Source of the DNA: Chiayiivirga flava
GTDB lineage: Bacteria; Pseudomonadota; Gammaproteobacteria; Xanthomonadales; Xanthomonadaceae
Assembly (NCBI RefSeq): GCF_014202825.1
Contig: NZ_JACHHP010000005.1
Location: 75,818-139,817 of the forward strand
Length of the DNA stretch: 64,000 bases
Direction: 5' to 3'
Shown in pieces: positions 45,724-54,394 of the stretch. The first letter of the stretch is position 1, and each line of letters starts with the position of its first letter. A program made the position numbers and the translations under genes. The notes below the pieces were generated by a model. It made no database searches. It was given only the letters and a program-made list of their open reading frames with translations, and was not told the DNA's origin.

Positions 45724-46722
45724 CTACGGCGGCGGCGCGATCGTCTGCTCGATCGCGCCGAAGACCGAGGCGCCGTCGGCGTCCAGCATCTCGATCCGCA
45801 CCGTGTCGCCGTAGCGCATGAAGGGCGTGATCGGCTTGCCGTGTTCGAGCGTTTCCACCGTGCGCTTCTCGGCAAAACACGAGGCGCCCAAGGTGGTGTC
45901 CTGGTTGGCCACCGTGCCCGAGCCGACGAGGGTGCCGGCCGAGAGCGGCCGCGTCTTCGCCGCGTGCGCGATCAGCTGCGCGAAATCGAATTGCATGTCG
46001 ACGCCGGCCTCCGGCGCACCGAACCACGCGCCGTTGACATGGGTCAGCAGCGGCAGATGCACACGGTTGTCGCGCCAGGCGTTGCCGAGCTCGTCCGGCG
46101 TCACGAACACCGGGCTGAGCGCCGAGCGCGGCTTGGACTGGAGGAACCCGAAGCCCTTCGCGAGCTCGTTCGGGATCAGGTTGCGCAGCGACACGTCGTT
46201 GACGAGGCCGATCAGCTGAATGTGCCGCGCCGCCTGCTGCGCCGTCGCGCCCATCGGCACGTCGTCGGTGACGACGATCACTTCGGCTTCCAGATCGATG
46301 CCGAAGTCCTCGCTCGGCACGCGCACCGGATCGCGCGGTCCGTAGAAGCCGGCGCTCACCGCCTGATACATCAGCGGATCGACATAGAAGCTTTCCGGCA
46401 CCTCGGCGCCGCGCGCGCGGCGCACGCGCTCGACGTGCGGCAGGTAGGCCGAGCCGTCGACGAATTCGTAGGCGCGCGGCAGCGGCGCGGCGAGCTCGGC
46501 GGGATCGAGCTTGAACACGGGCAGGCCGTTGATCGTCTCGGCGTCGCTGTCGTTCAGTGCTTCCGACAGCGCGTTCAGGCGCGGCGCCAGCGTCTCCCAC
46601 TCTTCCAGCGCCCGCTGCAGCGTCGGCGCGATGCCGGCGGCCTCGACCGCACGCGACAGATCGCGCGAGACCACGATAAGGCGACCGTCGCGGCCGCCGC
46701 CTTTCAACGAACCCAGTTTCAC
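45724..46722 (-). CDS. fahA: Fumarylacetoacetate hydrolase
   Basis: FahA cleaves fumarylacetoacetate to fumarate and acetoacetate. The 332-residue protein has the FAH-fold metal site (EDFGIDLEAEVIVVTDDVP, with the Glu residues) and LVNDVSLRNLIPNE and GSGTVANQDTTLG. This short bacterial form, about 330 residues, is common in xanthomonads and pseudomonads and differs from the 420-residue animal enzyme. It is in the same operon as hmgA, hppD and maiA. The acetoacetate could be activated by ScoAB encoded at about 9-10 kb. Confidence 0.94.
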   Translation of the reverse strand: MKLGSLKGGGRDGRLIVVSRDLSRAVEAAGIAPTLQRALEEWETLAPRLNALSEALNDSDAETINGLPVFKLDPAELAAPLPRAYEFVDGSAYLPHVERVRRARGAEVPESFYVDPLMYQAVSAGFYGPRDPVRVPSEDFGIDLEAEVIVVTDDVPMGATAQQAARHIQLIGLVNDVSLRNLIPNELAKGFGFLQSKPRSALSPVFVTPDELGNAWRDNRVHLPLLTHVNGAWFGAPEAGVDMQFDFAQLIAHAAKTRPLSAGTLVGSGTVANQDTTLGASCFAEKRTVETLEHGKPITPFMRYGDTVRIEMLDADGASVFGAIEQTIAPPP

Positions 46723-46779
46723 GTCGTGCGTTCCTCGTGCATCGCCGGCGACGCAGCGCCGCGGCGGGAGTGGATGTGG

Positions 46780-47406
46780 TCAGGCGCAGCCTTCGACATA
46801 GTCGACCTGCGGCGCGACGCCCATGCGCCAGCGCGTCACCGTGCCGCTCGCGTCGGTCTCGAACAGCAGCACGCCGTCGCCTTCGGGCGCCTTGATGCGC
46901 AGGTACAGCGCGCCCTCTTCGTACTTGTGCGGCGTCTCGGCGAGTGCTGCGCCGTACGTCGCGCGCACGCGCGCCGCGCTCCAGCCGACCTGCCCGCCGC
47001 CGGGCGCGGTGGTGGCGGGCGTGAGGAATTCGGCGCGCACGAAGCGGCCTTCCTCGACCATCAGCCGCACGTCGCCGGCGCTGTTGCCCGGAACCAGGTA
47101 GTGGCAGGTGTCGTCGGTGCCGACGCCCGCCGGCCGCGACAGCGTGCCGGGCTGGAATGCCGCCTGCATCTCCTCGGGTGTCATGCCCCAGCGCAGTTGG
47201 CCGTAGCCGAACCAGTGCGGGCCGTCGGCGCTGAGCGCGACGCGCGCGTCGGCAGCGGCATCCGGCGTGGCCGGCGCGGATGTGGCGGGCGCGGGTGTGG
47301 CGGCGGGCGTCGACGCGGCCGGCGGCGTCGCCGGGTCCGGCGCACCGTTGCACGCAGCGAGCAGCAGCGCGGACGTGCAGATCAGGATCGGGATGGAACG
47401 ATGCAT
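46780..47406 (-). CDS. Lipoprotein of unknown function within the tyrosine operon
   Basis: This 208-residue protein has a lipoprotein signal (SALLLAAC) followed by a Pro/Ala/Thr-rich linker (residues 22-55) and a compact domain with YGQLRWGMTPEEMQAAF and paired cysteines near residue 100 and at the C-terminus (EGCA). The WGMT start of the domain recalls small secreted proteins of unknown function. It lies 17 bases after hmgA and 57 before fahA, so it is probably co-expressed with tyrosine catabolism. No link between the two is evident. Confidence 0.78.
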   Translation of the reverse strand: MHRSIPILICTSALLLAACNGAPDPATPPAASTPAATPAPATSAPATPDAAADARVALSADGPHWFGYGQLRWGMTPEEMQAAFQPGTLSRPAGVGTDDTCHYLVPGNSAGDVRLMVEEGRFVRAEFLTPATTAPGGGQVGWSAARVRATYGAALAETPHKYEEGALYLRIKAPEGDGVLLFETDASGTVTRWRMGVAPQVDYVEGCA

Positions 47407-47423
47407 CGCGTACTCCCTGCGGC

Positions 47424-48713
47424 TCAGCGCCGCGCCGGATCGAAATGTTTGCGCAGGCCCTGCCAGCACTGCTGGTAGTCGCGCTGCCGCCAGGGGGCAT
47501 CGAGCGCCTGCGCGGTCGGATGGATCACCGCGCGCGTTTCGAACATGAAGGCCATGGTATCGGCGATCACGTCCGGCTTCGACAGGTCCGCGCGCGACGC
47601 CTTCTCGAACGTCGCAGCATCCGGCCCGTGGCCGGTCATGCTGTTGTGCAGCGAGCAGGCGCCGGGCGCGAAGCCGTCGGCCTTCGCGTCGTAGGCGCCG
47701 TGCACCAGGCCCATGAACTCGCTGGCGATGTTGCGGTGGAACCACGGCGGGCGGAACGTGTCCTGCGCCACGAGCCAGCGCGGCGGAAAGATCACGAAAT
47801 CGAGGTTCGCGGTGCCGGGCGTGTCGCTCGGGGACGTGAGCACGGTGAAGATGCTCGGGTCCGGATGGTCGTAGCTGATCGAGCCGATGGTGTTGAAGCG
47901 GCGCAGGTCGTAGCGGTACGGCGCGTAGTTGCCGTGCCAGGCGACCACGTCGAGCGGCGAGTGGCCGATGTCGGCGCGCCAGAGCTGGCCCTGGAACTTG
48001 GCGATGAGTTCGAAGCTGCCTTCTTCGTCCTCGTAGCGTGCGACCGGCGTTTCGAAATCACGGGGGTTGGCGAGACCGTTGGAACCGATCGGACCAAGGT
48101 CGGGCAGGCGCAGGTTCGCACCGAAGTTCTCGCAGACGTAGCCGCGCGACGCGCCGTCCGGCAGGTCGACGCGGAAGCGCACGCCGCGCGGAATCACGGC
48201 GATCTGCTGCGGTTCGACATCGAGCACGCCGAACTCGGTGGCGATGTGCAGGCGGCCGCGCTGGGGCACGAGCAGCAGTTCGGCGTCGGCGTCGTAGAAA
48301 TAGCGGCCCTGCATCGAGGCGTTGGCGGCGTAAAGATGGATGCCGATGCCGTGCTGCGACGCGGGTGCGCCGTTGCCGGCCATCGTGAAGAGGCCGTCGA
48401 CGAAATCGGTCGGCACCGACGGCAGCGGACACGGGCTCCAGCGCAGCTGGTCCGGCGGCGTGGGCTGTTCGCCGAAACGGTTGTGCAGATGCGGATGGGC
48501 GTACGGCGCGAACGTGCCGTGCATCGCGGCAGGGCGGATGCGGTAGAGCCAGCTGCGCTGGTTGTGCACGCGCGGGGCAGTGAAGGCGGTGCCGGAGAGT
48601 TGTTCGGCGTAGAGGCCGTACGGTGCCTGCTGCGGCGAGTTGCGGCCAATGGGCAGCGCGCCGTCAAGGGCTTCGGTGGCGAAGTGGTTTGCAAAGCCGA
48701 TCATGTACGCCAT
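47424..48713 (-). CDS. hmgA: Homogentisate 1,2-dioxygenase
   Basis: HmgA opens the ring of homogentisate with non-heme iron to give maleylacetoacetate. The 429-residue protein has the family's iron-binding stretch [18 protein letters not shown] and the downstream [20 protein letters not shown]. The N-terminus ([18 protein letters not shown]) matches the usual start. ATG 48713 is chosen; further upstream sequence is repeat-derived. It lies between hppD and the lipoprotein gene, with a repeat-framed DUF559 gene inserted upstream. Confidence 0.96.
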   Translation of the reverse strand: MAYMIGFANHFATEALDGALPIGRNSPQQAPYGLYAEQLSGTAFTAPRVHNQRSWLYRIRPAAMHGTFAPYAHPHLHNRFGEQPTPPDQLRWSPCPLPSVPTDFVDGLFTMAGNGAPASQHGIGIHLYAANASMQGRYFYDADAELLLVPQRGRLHIATEFGVLDVEPQQIAVIPRGVRFRVDLPDGASRGYVCENFGANLRLPDLGPIGSNGLANPRDFETPVARYEDEEGSFELIAKFQGQLWRADIGHSPLDVVAWHGNYAPYRYDLRRFNTIGSISYDHPDPSIFTVLTSPSDTPGTANLDFVIFPPRWLVAQDTFRPPWFHRNIASEFMGLVHGAYDAKADGFAPGACSLHNSMTGHGPDAATFEKASRADLSKPDVIADTMAFMFETRAVIHPTAQALDAPWRQRDYQQCWQGLRKHFDPARR

Positions 48714-48763
48714 CACGTCACCTGGAAATTCAAGAATCCGATCGCACCCACCCGGTCCCGCGC

Positions 48764-49162
48764 CTAAAGCCCCTCTCCCCCCGGGAGAGGGGTTGGGGTG
48801 AGGGTCCGGCACCCAGCGGCACTGATGATCGCCTCAAGCACCGCCTCCGTATTGCTCAACACCTCGTTGTTCCAGAAACGAACAACCCGAAATCCCTGTG
48901 CCTTCAACATGTCCTCGCGCCGACGATCCACATCCTGCGAATGCTGCGACCCGTCCAGCTCAACGATCAGTCGCGCCTCGATGCAGATGAAATCGACCAC
49001 GTATGGCGGCATCGGGTACTGACGGCGAAATTTCAATCCGAGCAATCGCCCACCGCGAAGATGGAACCAGAGTTCACGCTCGGCATCGGGCATCGAACTG
49101 CGCAAGGTGCGGGCGATGTTGCGCGTGTGTGCAGGCAGCGGTGGATTTCGACTCGTCGGCAT
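48764..49162 (-). CDS. DUF559 protein, Vsr/restriction-endonuclease-like fold
   Basis: This 132-residue protein belongs to the DUF559 family, related to Vsr-type nucleases. It has the N-terminal stretch [34 protein letters not shown] and the acidic core [21 protein letters not shown], giving the D...ExD catalytic pattern, then [12 protein letters not shown]. The final 15 residues ([13 protein letters not shown]) are translated from a palindromic repeat, so the repeat forms the 3' end. The ATG at 49162 lies just inside the matching repeat on the other side, whose GAGGG can serve as ribosome-binding site. An internal ATG at 49093 is also possible. Confidence 0.85.
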   Translation of the reverse strand: MPTSRNPPLPAHTRNIARTLRSSMPDAERELWFHLRGGRLLGLKFRRQYPMPPYVVDFICIEARLIVELDGSQHSQDVDRRREDMLKAQGFRVVRFWNNEVLSNTEAVLEAIISAAGCRTLTPTPLPGGEGL

Positions 49163-49205
49163 TGCCGGACCCTCACCCCAACCCCTCTCCCGGAGGGAGA
49201 GGGGC
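48769..49205. mobile_element. 437-bp unit framed by 42-bp inverted repeats (family B) carrying the DUF559 gene
   Basis: Repeats at 48769-48810 and 49164-49205 are inverted copies with one mismatch. Each is itself palindromic at its outer end (CCCCTCTCCC and GGGAGAGGGG). The DUF559 gene fills the interior almost exactly. No target-site duplication was found. A partial family B copy occurs in the E2 gene at 58652-58687. The structure resembles a small composite or REP-linked mobile unit, but mobility is inferred. Confidence 0.6.
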
Positions 49206-49292
49206 TCAGCGACAGGGGGATTGAAGGACGTCGCTTCCTTGCGACTTACGCGAAGCGATCACCGCGCGACGCACGCGCCGCAGCGAACCCGC

Positions 49293-50381
49293 CTACAACA
49301 CCCCACGCCGCATCTGATCCCGCTCGATGCTCTCGAACAACGCCGTGAAATTCCCTTCGCCGAAGCCTTCGTTGCCCTTGCGCTGGATGATCTCGAAGAA
49401 GATCGGCCCGATCGCATTCTGCGTGAAGATCTGCAGCAGCTTCCTTTGCTTGGTTTCCGGATCCGCATCGATCAGGATCTTGTTCTTCGCCAACCGTGCC
49501 ACGTCTTCGCCGTGGTCAGGAATCCGCTCGTCGATGTAGCGGAAATACGCGTCCGGCGTGTCGAGGAACTCGACACCGGCCTCGCGCATCTTTTCCACCG
49601 TCGAGTAGATGTCGTTGGTGAAGCAGGCGATGTGCTGGATGCCTTCGCCCTTGTACGCGTCGAGGTATTCGTTGATCTGCGACTTCGGGTCGTGCGACTC
49701 GTTCAGCGGGATGCGCACCATGCCGTCCGGCGCCGTCATGGCTTTCGACACGAGTCCCGTCTTCACGCCCTTGATGTCGAAGTAGCGGATCTCGCGGAAG
49801 TTGAACAAGCGCTCGTAGTAATCCGCCCACTTCGCCATGTTGCCGGGGAAGAGGTTGTGCGTCAGATGATCGATGAAGGTGAGGCCGAAGCCTGTCGGCA
49901 TCTTCTCGGCGCCTTCGATCCACTCGTAGTCCGGATCGTGGATCGTGCCCTGGTCGTCGTAGCGGTCGACGATGTAGAGCATGCAGTCGCCGATGCCCTT
50001 GATCACCGGCGCAGCCACCGCTTTCGTCACTTCACGTTCGCCGACGGGCTCGGCGCCGTTCTTCAGCGCCTGCACGCGCGCCCATTCGGCGAGCTTGTTG
50101 ACGCGGATCGCGAAACCGCAGGCGCTCGGGCCGTGCCTGGCGGCGAAGTCCGACGCGAACGAATCCGGATCCTCGTTGATGAGGAAGGTGCAGTCGCCCT
50201 GGCGGTAGGTGGTGATCTTGCGTGTCTTGTGCCGCGCCACCGCGGTGAAGCCGAGCGCCTTGAAGTAGGCGTGCAGCTTCTCGGGTTCGGGGGATGCGAA
50301 CTCGACGAACTCGAAGCCGTCGATGCCCATGGGATTGTCGAACGTGACCGGCTTCATGCCGGCGTCGATCTGCGCGCTCAT
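49293..50381 (-). CDS. hppD: 4-hydroxyphenylpyruvate dioxygenase
   Basis: HppD converts 4-hydroxyphenylpyruvate to homogentisate with non-heme Fe(II). The 362-residue protein has two vicinal-oxygen-chelate domains. Metal ligands are His in TFIDHLTHNLF, His in IQHIACFTND and Glu in GPIFFEIIQRKG. Length fits bacterial HppD. ATG 50381 follows a near-consensus promoter about 50 bases upstream and is divergent from a MarR regulator. It is probably the first gene of the tyrosine operon (hppD-DUF559-hmgA-lipoprotein-fahA-maiA). Confidence 0.97.
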   Translation of the reverse strand: MSAQIDAGMKPVTFDNPMGIDGFEFVEFASPEPEKLHAYFKALGFTAVARHKTRKITTYRQGDCTFLINEDPDSFASDFAARHGPSACGFAIRVNKLAEWARVQALKNGAEPVGEREVTKAVAAPVIKGIGDCMLYIVDRYDDQGTIHDPDYEWIEGAEKMPTGFGLTFIDHLTHNLFPGNMAKWADYYERLFNFREIRYFDIKGVKTGLVSKAMTAPDGMVRIPLNESHDPKSQINEYLDAYKGEGIQHIACFTNDIYSTVEKMREAGVEFLDTPDAYFRYIDERIPDHGEDVARLAKNKILIDADPETKQRKLLQIFTQNAIGPIFFEIIQRKGNEGFGEGNFTALFESIERDQMRRGVL

Positions 50382-50430
50382 CGCGGACCTCCAGGATCGG
50401 TGGCGGCGATTGCGCCGCGGGAAAGCCGAC

Positions 50431-50459
50431 TTTATAGTTTCATCTGAAACCAAGTGCAA
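50431..50459 (-). promoter_or_regulatory. hppD promoter
   Basis: On the minus strand, TTGCAC (50459-50454) and TATAAA (50436-50431) are separated by exactly 17 bases, a near-consensus sigma-70 promoter. The first base of the hppD ATG is 50 bases downstream of the -10. The spacer holds a palindrome (see next entry). Confidence 0.85.
50437..50450. promoter_or_regulatory. Putative MarR operator inside the hppD promoter spacer
   Basis: GTTTCA-TC-TGAAAC is a perfect 6-bp inverted repeat that abuts the -10 of the hppD promoter and lies 22 bases before the divergent MarR gene. Binding here would block RNA polymerase and could also control the MarR gene itself. The assignment rests on position only. 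Confidence 0.65.
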
Positions 50460-50472
50460 GAAGCAGCGCACC

Positions 50473-50952
50473 ATGCCCCGATCCGCCGCGTCCGCCGCAC
50501 AGACACACGCCACGCTCGAACTGGAGCGCTTCCTGCCGTACCGGTTGTCGGTGCTGTCGAACACGGTGAGCCAGGCGATCGCCGCCGAGTACGAACAGCG
50601 CTTCGGCCTCACCGTCACGCAGTGGCGGGTGATGGCGGTGCTGGGTCGTTACGCGGATGTGTCGGCGCGCGAGGTGGCGGAGCGCACGGCGATGGACAAG
50701 GTGGCGGTGAGCCGCGCCGTGGCCGGGTTGCTGGATGCCAGGCGCGTGAAACGCAGCGTGGCGGCGCACGACAAGCGGCAGTCGGTGCTGCGGCTGACGG
50801 CCGCCGGGTGGAAGATCTTCGATGCGGTGGCCCCGCTGGCGCGGGAGCACGAGGCGAAGCTGCTGGCGCATCTGGATGAAGAGGAGCGCGCGTGGCTGGC
50901 ACGGATCCTCGACAAGTTGTGGAAGGTGGAACGGGCAGCGCTGGCAGGCTGA
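50473..50952 (+). CDS. MarR-family transcriptional regulator, likely controls tyrosine catabolism
   Basis: This 159-residue protein has the MarR winged helix-turn-helix (LTVTQWRVMAVLGRYADVSAREVAERTAMDKVAVSRAVAGLL, residues about 43-85) and the wing (VKRSVAAHDKRQSVLRLT). MarR dimers usually repress and are relieved by small aromatic ligands. Its gene faces away from hppD and the spacer contains a palindrome within the hppD promoter. 4-Hydroxyphenylpyruvate or homogentisate would be a sensible ligand, but this is inferred. ATG 50473 fits the family start. Confidence 0.92.
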   Translation: MPRSAASAAQTHATLELERFLPYRLSVLSNTVSQAIAAEYEQRFGLTVTQWRVMAVLGRYADVSAREVAERTAMDKVAVSRAVAGLLDARRVKRSVAAHDKRQSVLRLTAAGWKIFDAVAPLAREHEAKLLAHLDEEERAWLARILDKLWKVERAALAG

Positions 50953-51011
50953 GTCTCGGCGCTATCGAGTCCAACGAAGCCGATTCGCCTGGACCCGCTT
51001 GATCCTCACCC

Positions 51012-51117
51012 CCGTCGTCCCGGCGAAAGCCGGGACCCAGTGACGTTGCTCGGTTTTCCCGGTCGCTCCGCACCACAAGCAACGCCACTGGCGTCCCGGC
51101 GTTCGCCGGGACGACGG
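51012..51117. repeat. REPIN-like paired palindrome, family A, copy 2
   Basis: Inverted arms at 51012-51045 and 51084-51117 match the family A element at 5600-5714. It lies between the convergent MarR and POT transporter genes, a typical place for such elements. Confidence 0.9.
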
Positions 51118-51143
51118 TGGGGAATGGACACAGCGCCGCCGCG

Positions 51144-52622
51144 TCACTTCACCCCATGCATCAGCCTGTTCACCAGCGGCGCGAACAGCATCAGCAACAC
51201 CCCGAAGCCGAAGCCCGCGTACGCGATGTGGGTGTACGTTTCCGCATACTGCGCAAGCCCGGTCGCGCCCGAGCCGCCGCTCGCGACCGAGGCCACGGCA
51301 CCGGCAAAGTAGTTGCCGATCGCCGTGCACAGGAACCAGGCACCCATCGCCATGCCGGTTTCCTTCGGCGCGGCGAGCTTGGTCACCATCGACAAGCCGA
51401 TCGGCGACAGGCACAACTCGCCCATCGTGTTGATCGCGTACGCCAGCGCCAGCATCTGCCACGCGATGCGGCCGTCGCCCGCCATCGCGTGCTGGATGGT
51501 CAGCACCAGCGTGGTGAAGCCGATCGCCACCAGCACCAGCGCGATGGCGAACTTGCGCGGGATCGACGGATTGATGTTGCGCGTCTCGAGCTTCGGCCAC
51601 AGCCACGCGAACAGCGGCGCGAGCAGGATGATGAACACCGGATTGGCCGACTGGAACAGGGTGAAGTCGAACGGCGCGTCGACATAGTCCTTGGCGAAGA
51701 AGTTCAGCGACGAACCGGCCTGCTCGAACATGCCCCAGAACAGGATCTTGGCCAGGAACAGCAGCAACATCGCGATGTAGCGGTGCATCTGCACCTTGTC
51801 GCCGCTGCGCATGCCGCTGCCGATGAAGTACACCGCCAGCACCAGCATCAGCCCCATGAGGATCCAGCCGACGATTTTCGCCTGGCTCAGCATCAGGTAC
51901 ACCACCGGCACCAGCGCGATGCAGCCCGCAGTCACCTTGAACGCACGGTTCCAGTTGCGCTCGGGCTTCGGCGCCGCGCCGATCGGCCCGAGCCACGACA
52001 CCAGTGCCTGGAACATCACCAGGCCAAGGATCATGCCGAGGCCTGCGGTGAAGAAACCCCACTTGTAGCCGAAGTGCGCGCCGACCAGCGTGCCGCAGAT
52101 CAGCGGCGCCAGCGCGCCACCGGCGTTGATGCCCATGTAGAAGATCGTGAAGCCCGAATCGCGACGCGCGTCGCCCGGCGCATACAGCATGCCGACCATG
52201 GTCGAGATGTTCGGCTTGAACAGGCCGTTGCCGACCACGATCACCGCGAGCCCGAGGAGGAACCAGTCGAGCTGCGGAATCAGCAGCAGGAACAGGCCGG
52301 CCGCCATCAGCAGGCCGCCGACCCACAGCGACGGCCGATAGCCCAGGTAACGATCGGCGATGAAGCCGCCGAAGATGCCGGTGGCGTAGATCAGCGCGGT
52401 GTAGGCGCCGTAGGTGAGGCTGGCCTGCGCCTTGGCCTCGCCCTCCGGCAGCAGGCCGAAGAATGTCGTCGCCACGTACACCGCGAGCAGCGCACGCATG
52501 CCGTAGTAGGCGAAGCGCTCCCAGAACTCGGCGCCGAACAGCATCCACAGCGCGCGCGGATGGCCCATGAAATCGCCCGGCGGCGGCGGCGTGAACACGC
52601 GGTCGGAAATCGGCTGGGCCAT
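51144..52622 (-). CDS. POT-family proton-dependent oligopeptide transporter
   Basis: This 492-residue inner-membrane protein of the major facilitator superfamily imports di- and tripeptides with protons. It has the POT motif EFWERFAYYGMRALL (the ExxER motif on helix 1), GGFIADRYLGYRPSLWVGG, and GNGLFKPNISTMVG (PTR2 signature). About 12 to 14 helices are visible. The next gene upstream is a related transporter, so the two are probably an ancient duplication. Placed with kynA and hppD, peptides are a likely nitrogen and carbon source. Confidence 0.95.
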   Translation of the reverse strand: MAQPISDRVFTPPPPGDFMGHPRALWMLFGAEFWERFAYYGMRALLAVYVATTFFGLLPEGEAKAQASLTYGAYTALIYATGIFGGFIADRYLGYRPSLWVGGLLMAAGLFLLLIPQLDWFLLGLAVIVVGNGLFKPNISTMVGMLYAPGDARRDSGFTIFYMGINAGGALAPLICGTLVGAHFGYKWGFFTAGLGMILGLVMFQALVSWLGPIGAAPKPERNWNRAFKVTAGCIALVPVVYLMLSQAKIVGWILMGLMLVLAVYFIGSGMRSGDKVQMHRYIAMLLLFLAKILFWGMFEQAGSSLNFFAKDYVDAPFDFTLFQSANPVFIILLAPLFAWLWPKLETRNINPSIPRKFAIALVLVAIGFTTLVLTIQHAMAGDGRIAWQMLALAYAINTMGELCLSPIGLSMVTKLAAPKETGMAMGAWFLCTAIGNYFAGAVASVASGGSGATGLAQYAETYTHIAYAGFGFGVLLMLFAPLVNRLMHGVK

Positions 52623-52713
52623 CGTCGGGTCCGGTCGTTGCAGCAGGGATGGCGGCGCCGCACGGCGCGGCCGCAGGAACGGCCGGGCGCGCGCATGCGC
52701 CCGGCCGCGGATG

Positions 52714-54219
52714 TCACTTCACGCCGTGCATCAGGCGCTGGATCAGCGGCGCGATGAGGAACAGCAGCGCGCCGGGAATCACCAGCGCCCAGAAGCCGAA
52801 GGTGTAGCCCGACAGCGCGGACTCCACGCTCATGCCGGTCTCGCCGCTGACGTGGCTGGCGAAGATGCCCGACAGGTTGTTGCCGATGCCGGTCGACAGG
52901 AACCAGCCGCCCATGCCGAAGCCGACCAGGCGCACGGGCGCGAGCTTGGTCACCATCGACAGGCCGATCGGCGACAGGCACAGCTCGCCCACCGACTGGA
53001 TCACGTACACCATGAAAAGCGTCCAGAACGGGATCTTCAGCGTCTGCGGATCGACCATGCCCGAGAGCGCGGCCATCAGCAGCAGGAAGGCGAGACCGTT
53101 GAAGATCAGGCCGAGGCCGAACTTGCGCGGGATCGACGGATTGTTGCGCCCCATGCGCACCCACAGCCACGCCAGCACCGGGGCGAGCGTGATGATCGCC
53201 ACCGAGTTCACCGACTGGAACCAGCCCACCGGGAAGATCCAGCCGCCGAGGTTGCGCTCGACGATGTTCTGCGCGAGGAAGTTGAACGAGCTGCCGGCCT
53301 GCTCGAAGAAACACCAGAAGATGATGTTGAAGGTGAAGATGATCAGCATCGCGATCACCATGTCGCGATGTTTGGGCCCTTCGCGGATGCCTTCGACCAG
53401 CAGCAGGATCGCAAGCGCGATGAACAGGATCGTCAGCGGCCACTGCAGCGTGGCGCTGCCGAGCGAGAGCAGGTAGTAGAACACCGGGATCGCGACCAGC
53501 GCGCCGACGATGGTGGCGACGACGCGGCTTCCGCCCGCGGCGCCGGCCGGCGGCGCGCCGATGCCCTTGAGCTGCGCGCGCCCGAACCAGAACCACACCA
53601 GGCTCAGCAGCATGCCGATGCCCGAGGCGATGAACACGACCTTGTACGCCGGCATCTGCGGCGAACCGAACACCTGCTCGGCGAGCCAGCCGGTGAGGAT
53701 CGGGGCGATCATCGCGCCCAGGTTGATGCCCATGTAGAACAGCGTGAAGCCCGAATCGCGGCGGCCGTCGGTGACCGAATACAGCTGGCCCACCATGGTC
53801 GAGATGTTCGGCTTGAACAGCCCGTTGCCGACGATGATCGTGGCAAGGCCGAGCTTGAAGATCGCATCGTTCGGCATCGCGATCATGAACAGGCCGGCCG
53901 CCATGATCACGGCGCCGACCAGGATGGACCGCTGGTAGCCGATGATCCGGTCGGCGACATAGCCGCCGAAGATCGCGGCCGCGTACACCAGCGCAAGATA
54001 GGCGCCGTAGACCTGGTTGGCCGGCGATTCGCCGCTGGCGTCGCCGTTGTAGAACTGCGCCACGATGTAGAGCACCAGCGCCCAGCGGATGCCGTAGAAC
54101 GCGAAGCGCTCCCAGAACTCGGTCATGAACAGCATCCACAACGGACGTGGATGGCCCATCACCTGCTTGAAGTCCGGAAGTTCGGCGCCCGCGACGGGCG
54201 TTGCGGCAGATCCGCTCAT
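52714..54219 (-). CDS. POT-family proton-dependent oligopeptide transporter (second copy)
   Basis: This 501-residue paralogue of the previous transporter has EFWERFAFYGIRWALVLY near residue 35, GGYVADRIIGYQRSILVG and GNGLFKPNISTMVGQLY. The cytoplasmic loop carries a Gly/Ala-rich insertion not seen in the first copy, and the two differ through much of the length. It lies 91 bases upstream of the first copy on the same strand. Both probably import small peptides, but substrate preference cannot be told. Confidence 0.95.
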   Translation of the reverse strand: MSGSAATPVAGAELPDFKQVMGHPRPLWMLFMTEFWERFAFYGIRWALVLYIVAQFYNGDASGESPANQVYGAYLALVYAAAIFGGYVADRIIGYQRSILVGAVIMAAGLFMIAMPNDAIFKLGLATIIVGNGLFKPNISTMVGQLYSVTDGRRDSGFTLFYMGINLGAMIAPILTGWLAEQVFGSPQMPAYKVVFIASGIGMLLSLVWFWFGRAQLKGIGAPPAGAAGGSRVVATIVGALVAIPVFYYLLSLGSATLQWPLTILFIALAILLLVEGIREGPKHRDMVIAMLIIFTFNIIFWCFFEQAGSSFNFLAQNIVERNLGGWIFPVGWFQSVNSVAIITLAPVLAWLWVRMGRNNPSIPRKFGLGLIFNGLAFLLLMAALSGMVDPQTLKIPFWTLFMVYVIQSVGELCLSPIGLSMVTKLAPVRLVGFGMGGWFLSTGIGNNLSGIFASHVSGETGMSVESALSGYTFGFWALVIPGALLFLIAPLIQRLMHGVK

Positions 54220-54394
54220 GCGGTGTCCCCTGAATCGTGTGGAAGATGATCGGTGCGGCCCGGACGTGCCGGAGCGCGTGGCGGTGCGGCTTCGACGCCA
54301 AGCTGAACCGCAGCAAAGCGGCCGCTGGCGACCGCACAGGTTTACCCGCTGCGGCGGCGGGCGTCAAACCCGGAGGTCGCGCGTCGCGCTCGCT

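Noticed and set aside
45202-48767. Two long plus-strand frames opposite maiA, fahA and hmgA
   Set aside because: The minus-strand genes are all well-known enzymes with correct lengths.
51117-54249. Long plus-strand frames opposite the POT transporters
   Set aside because: The transporters carry POT motifs; the reverse frames are His/Arg/Gln-rich shadows.
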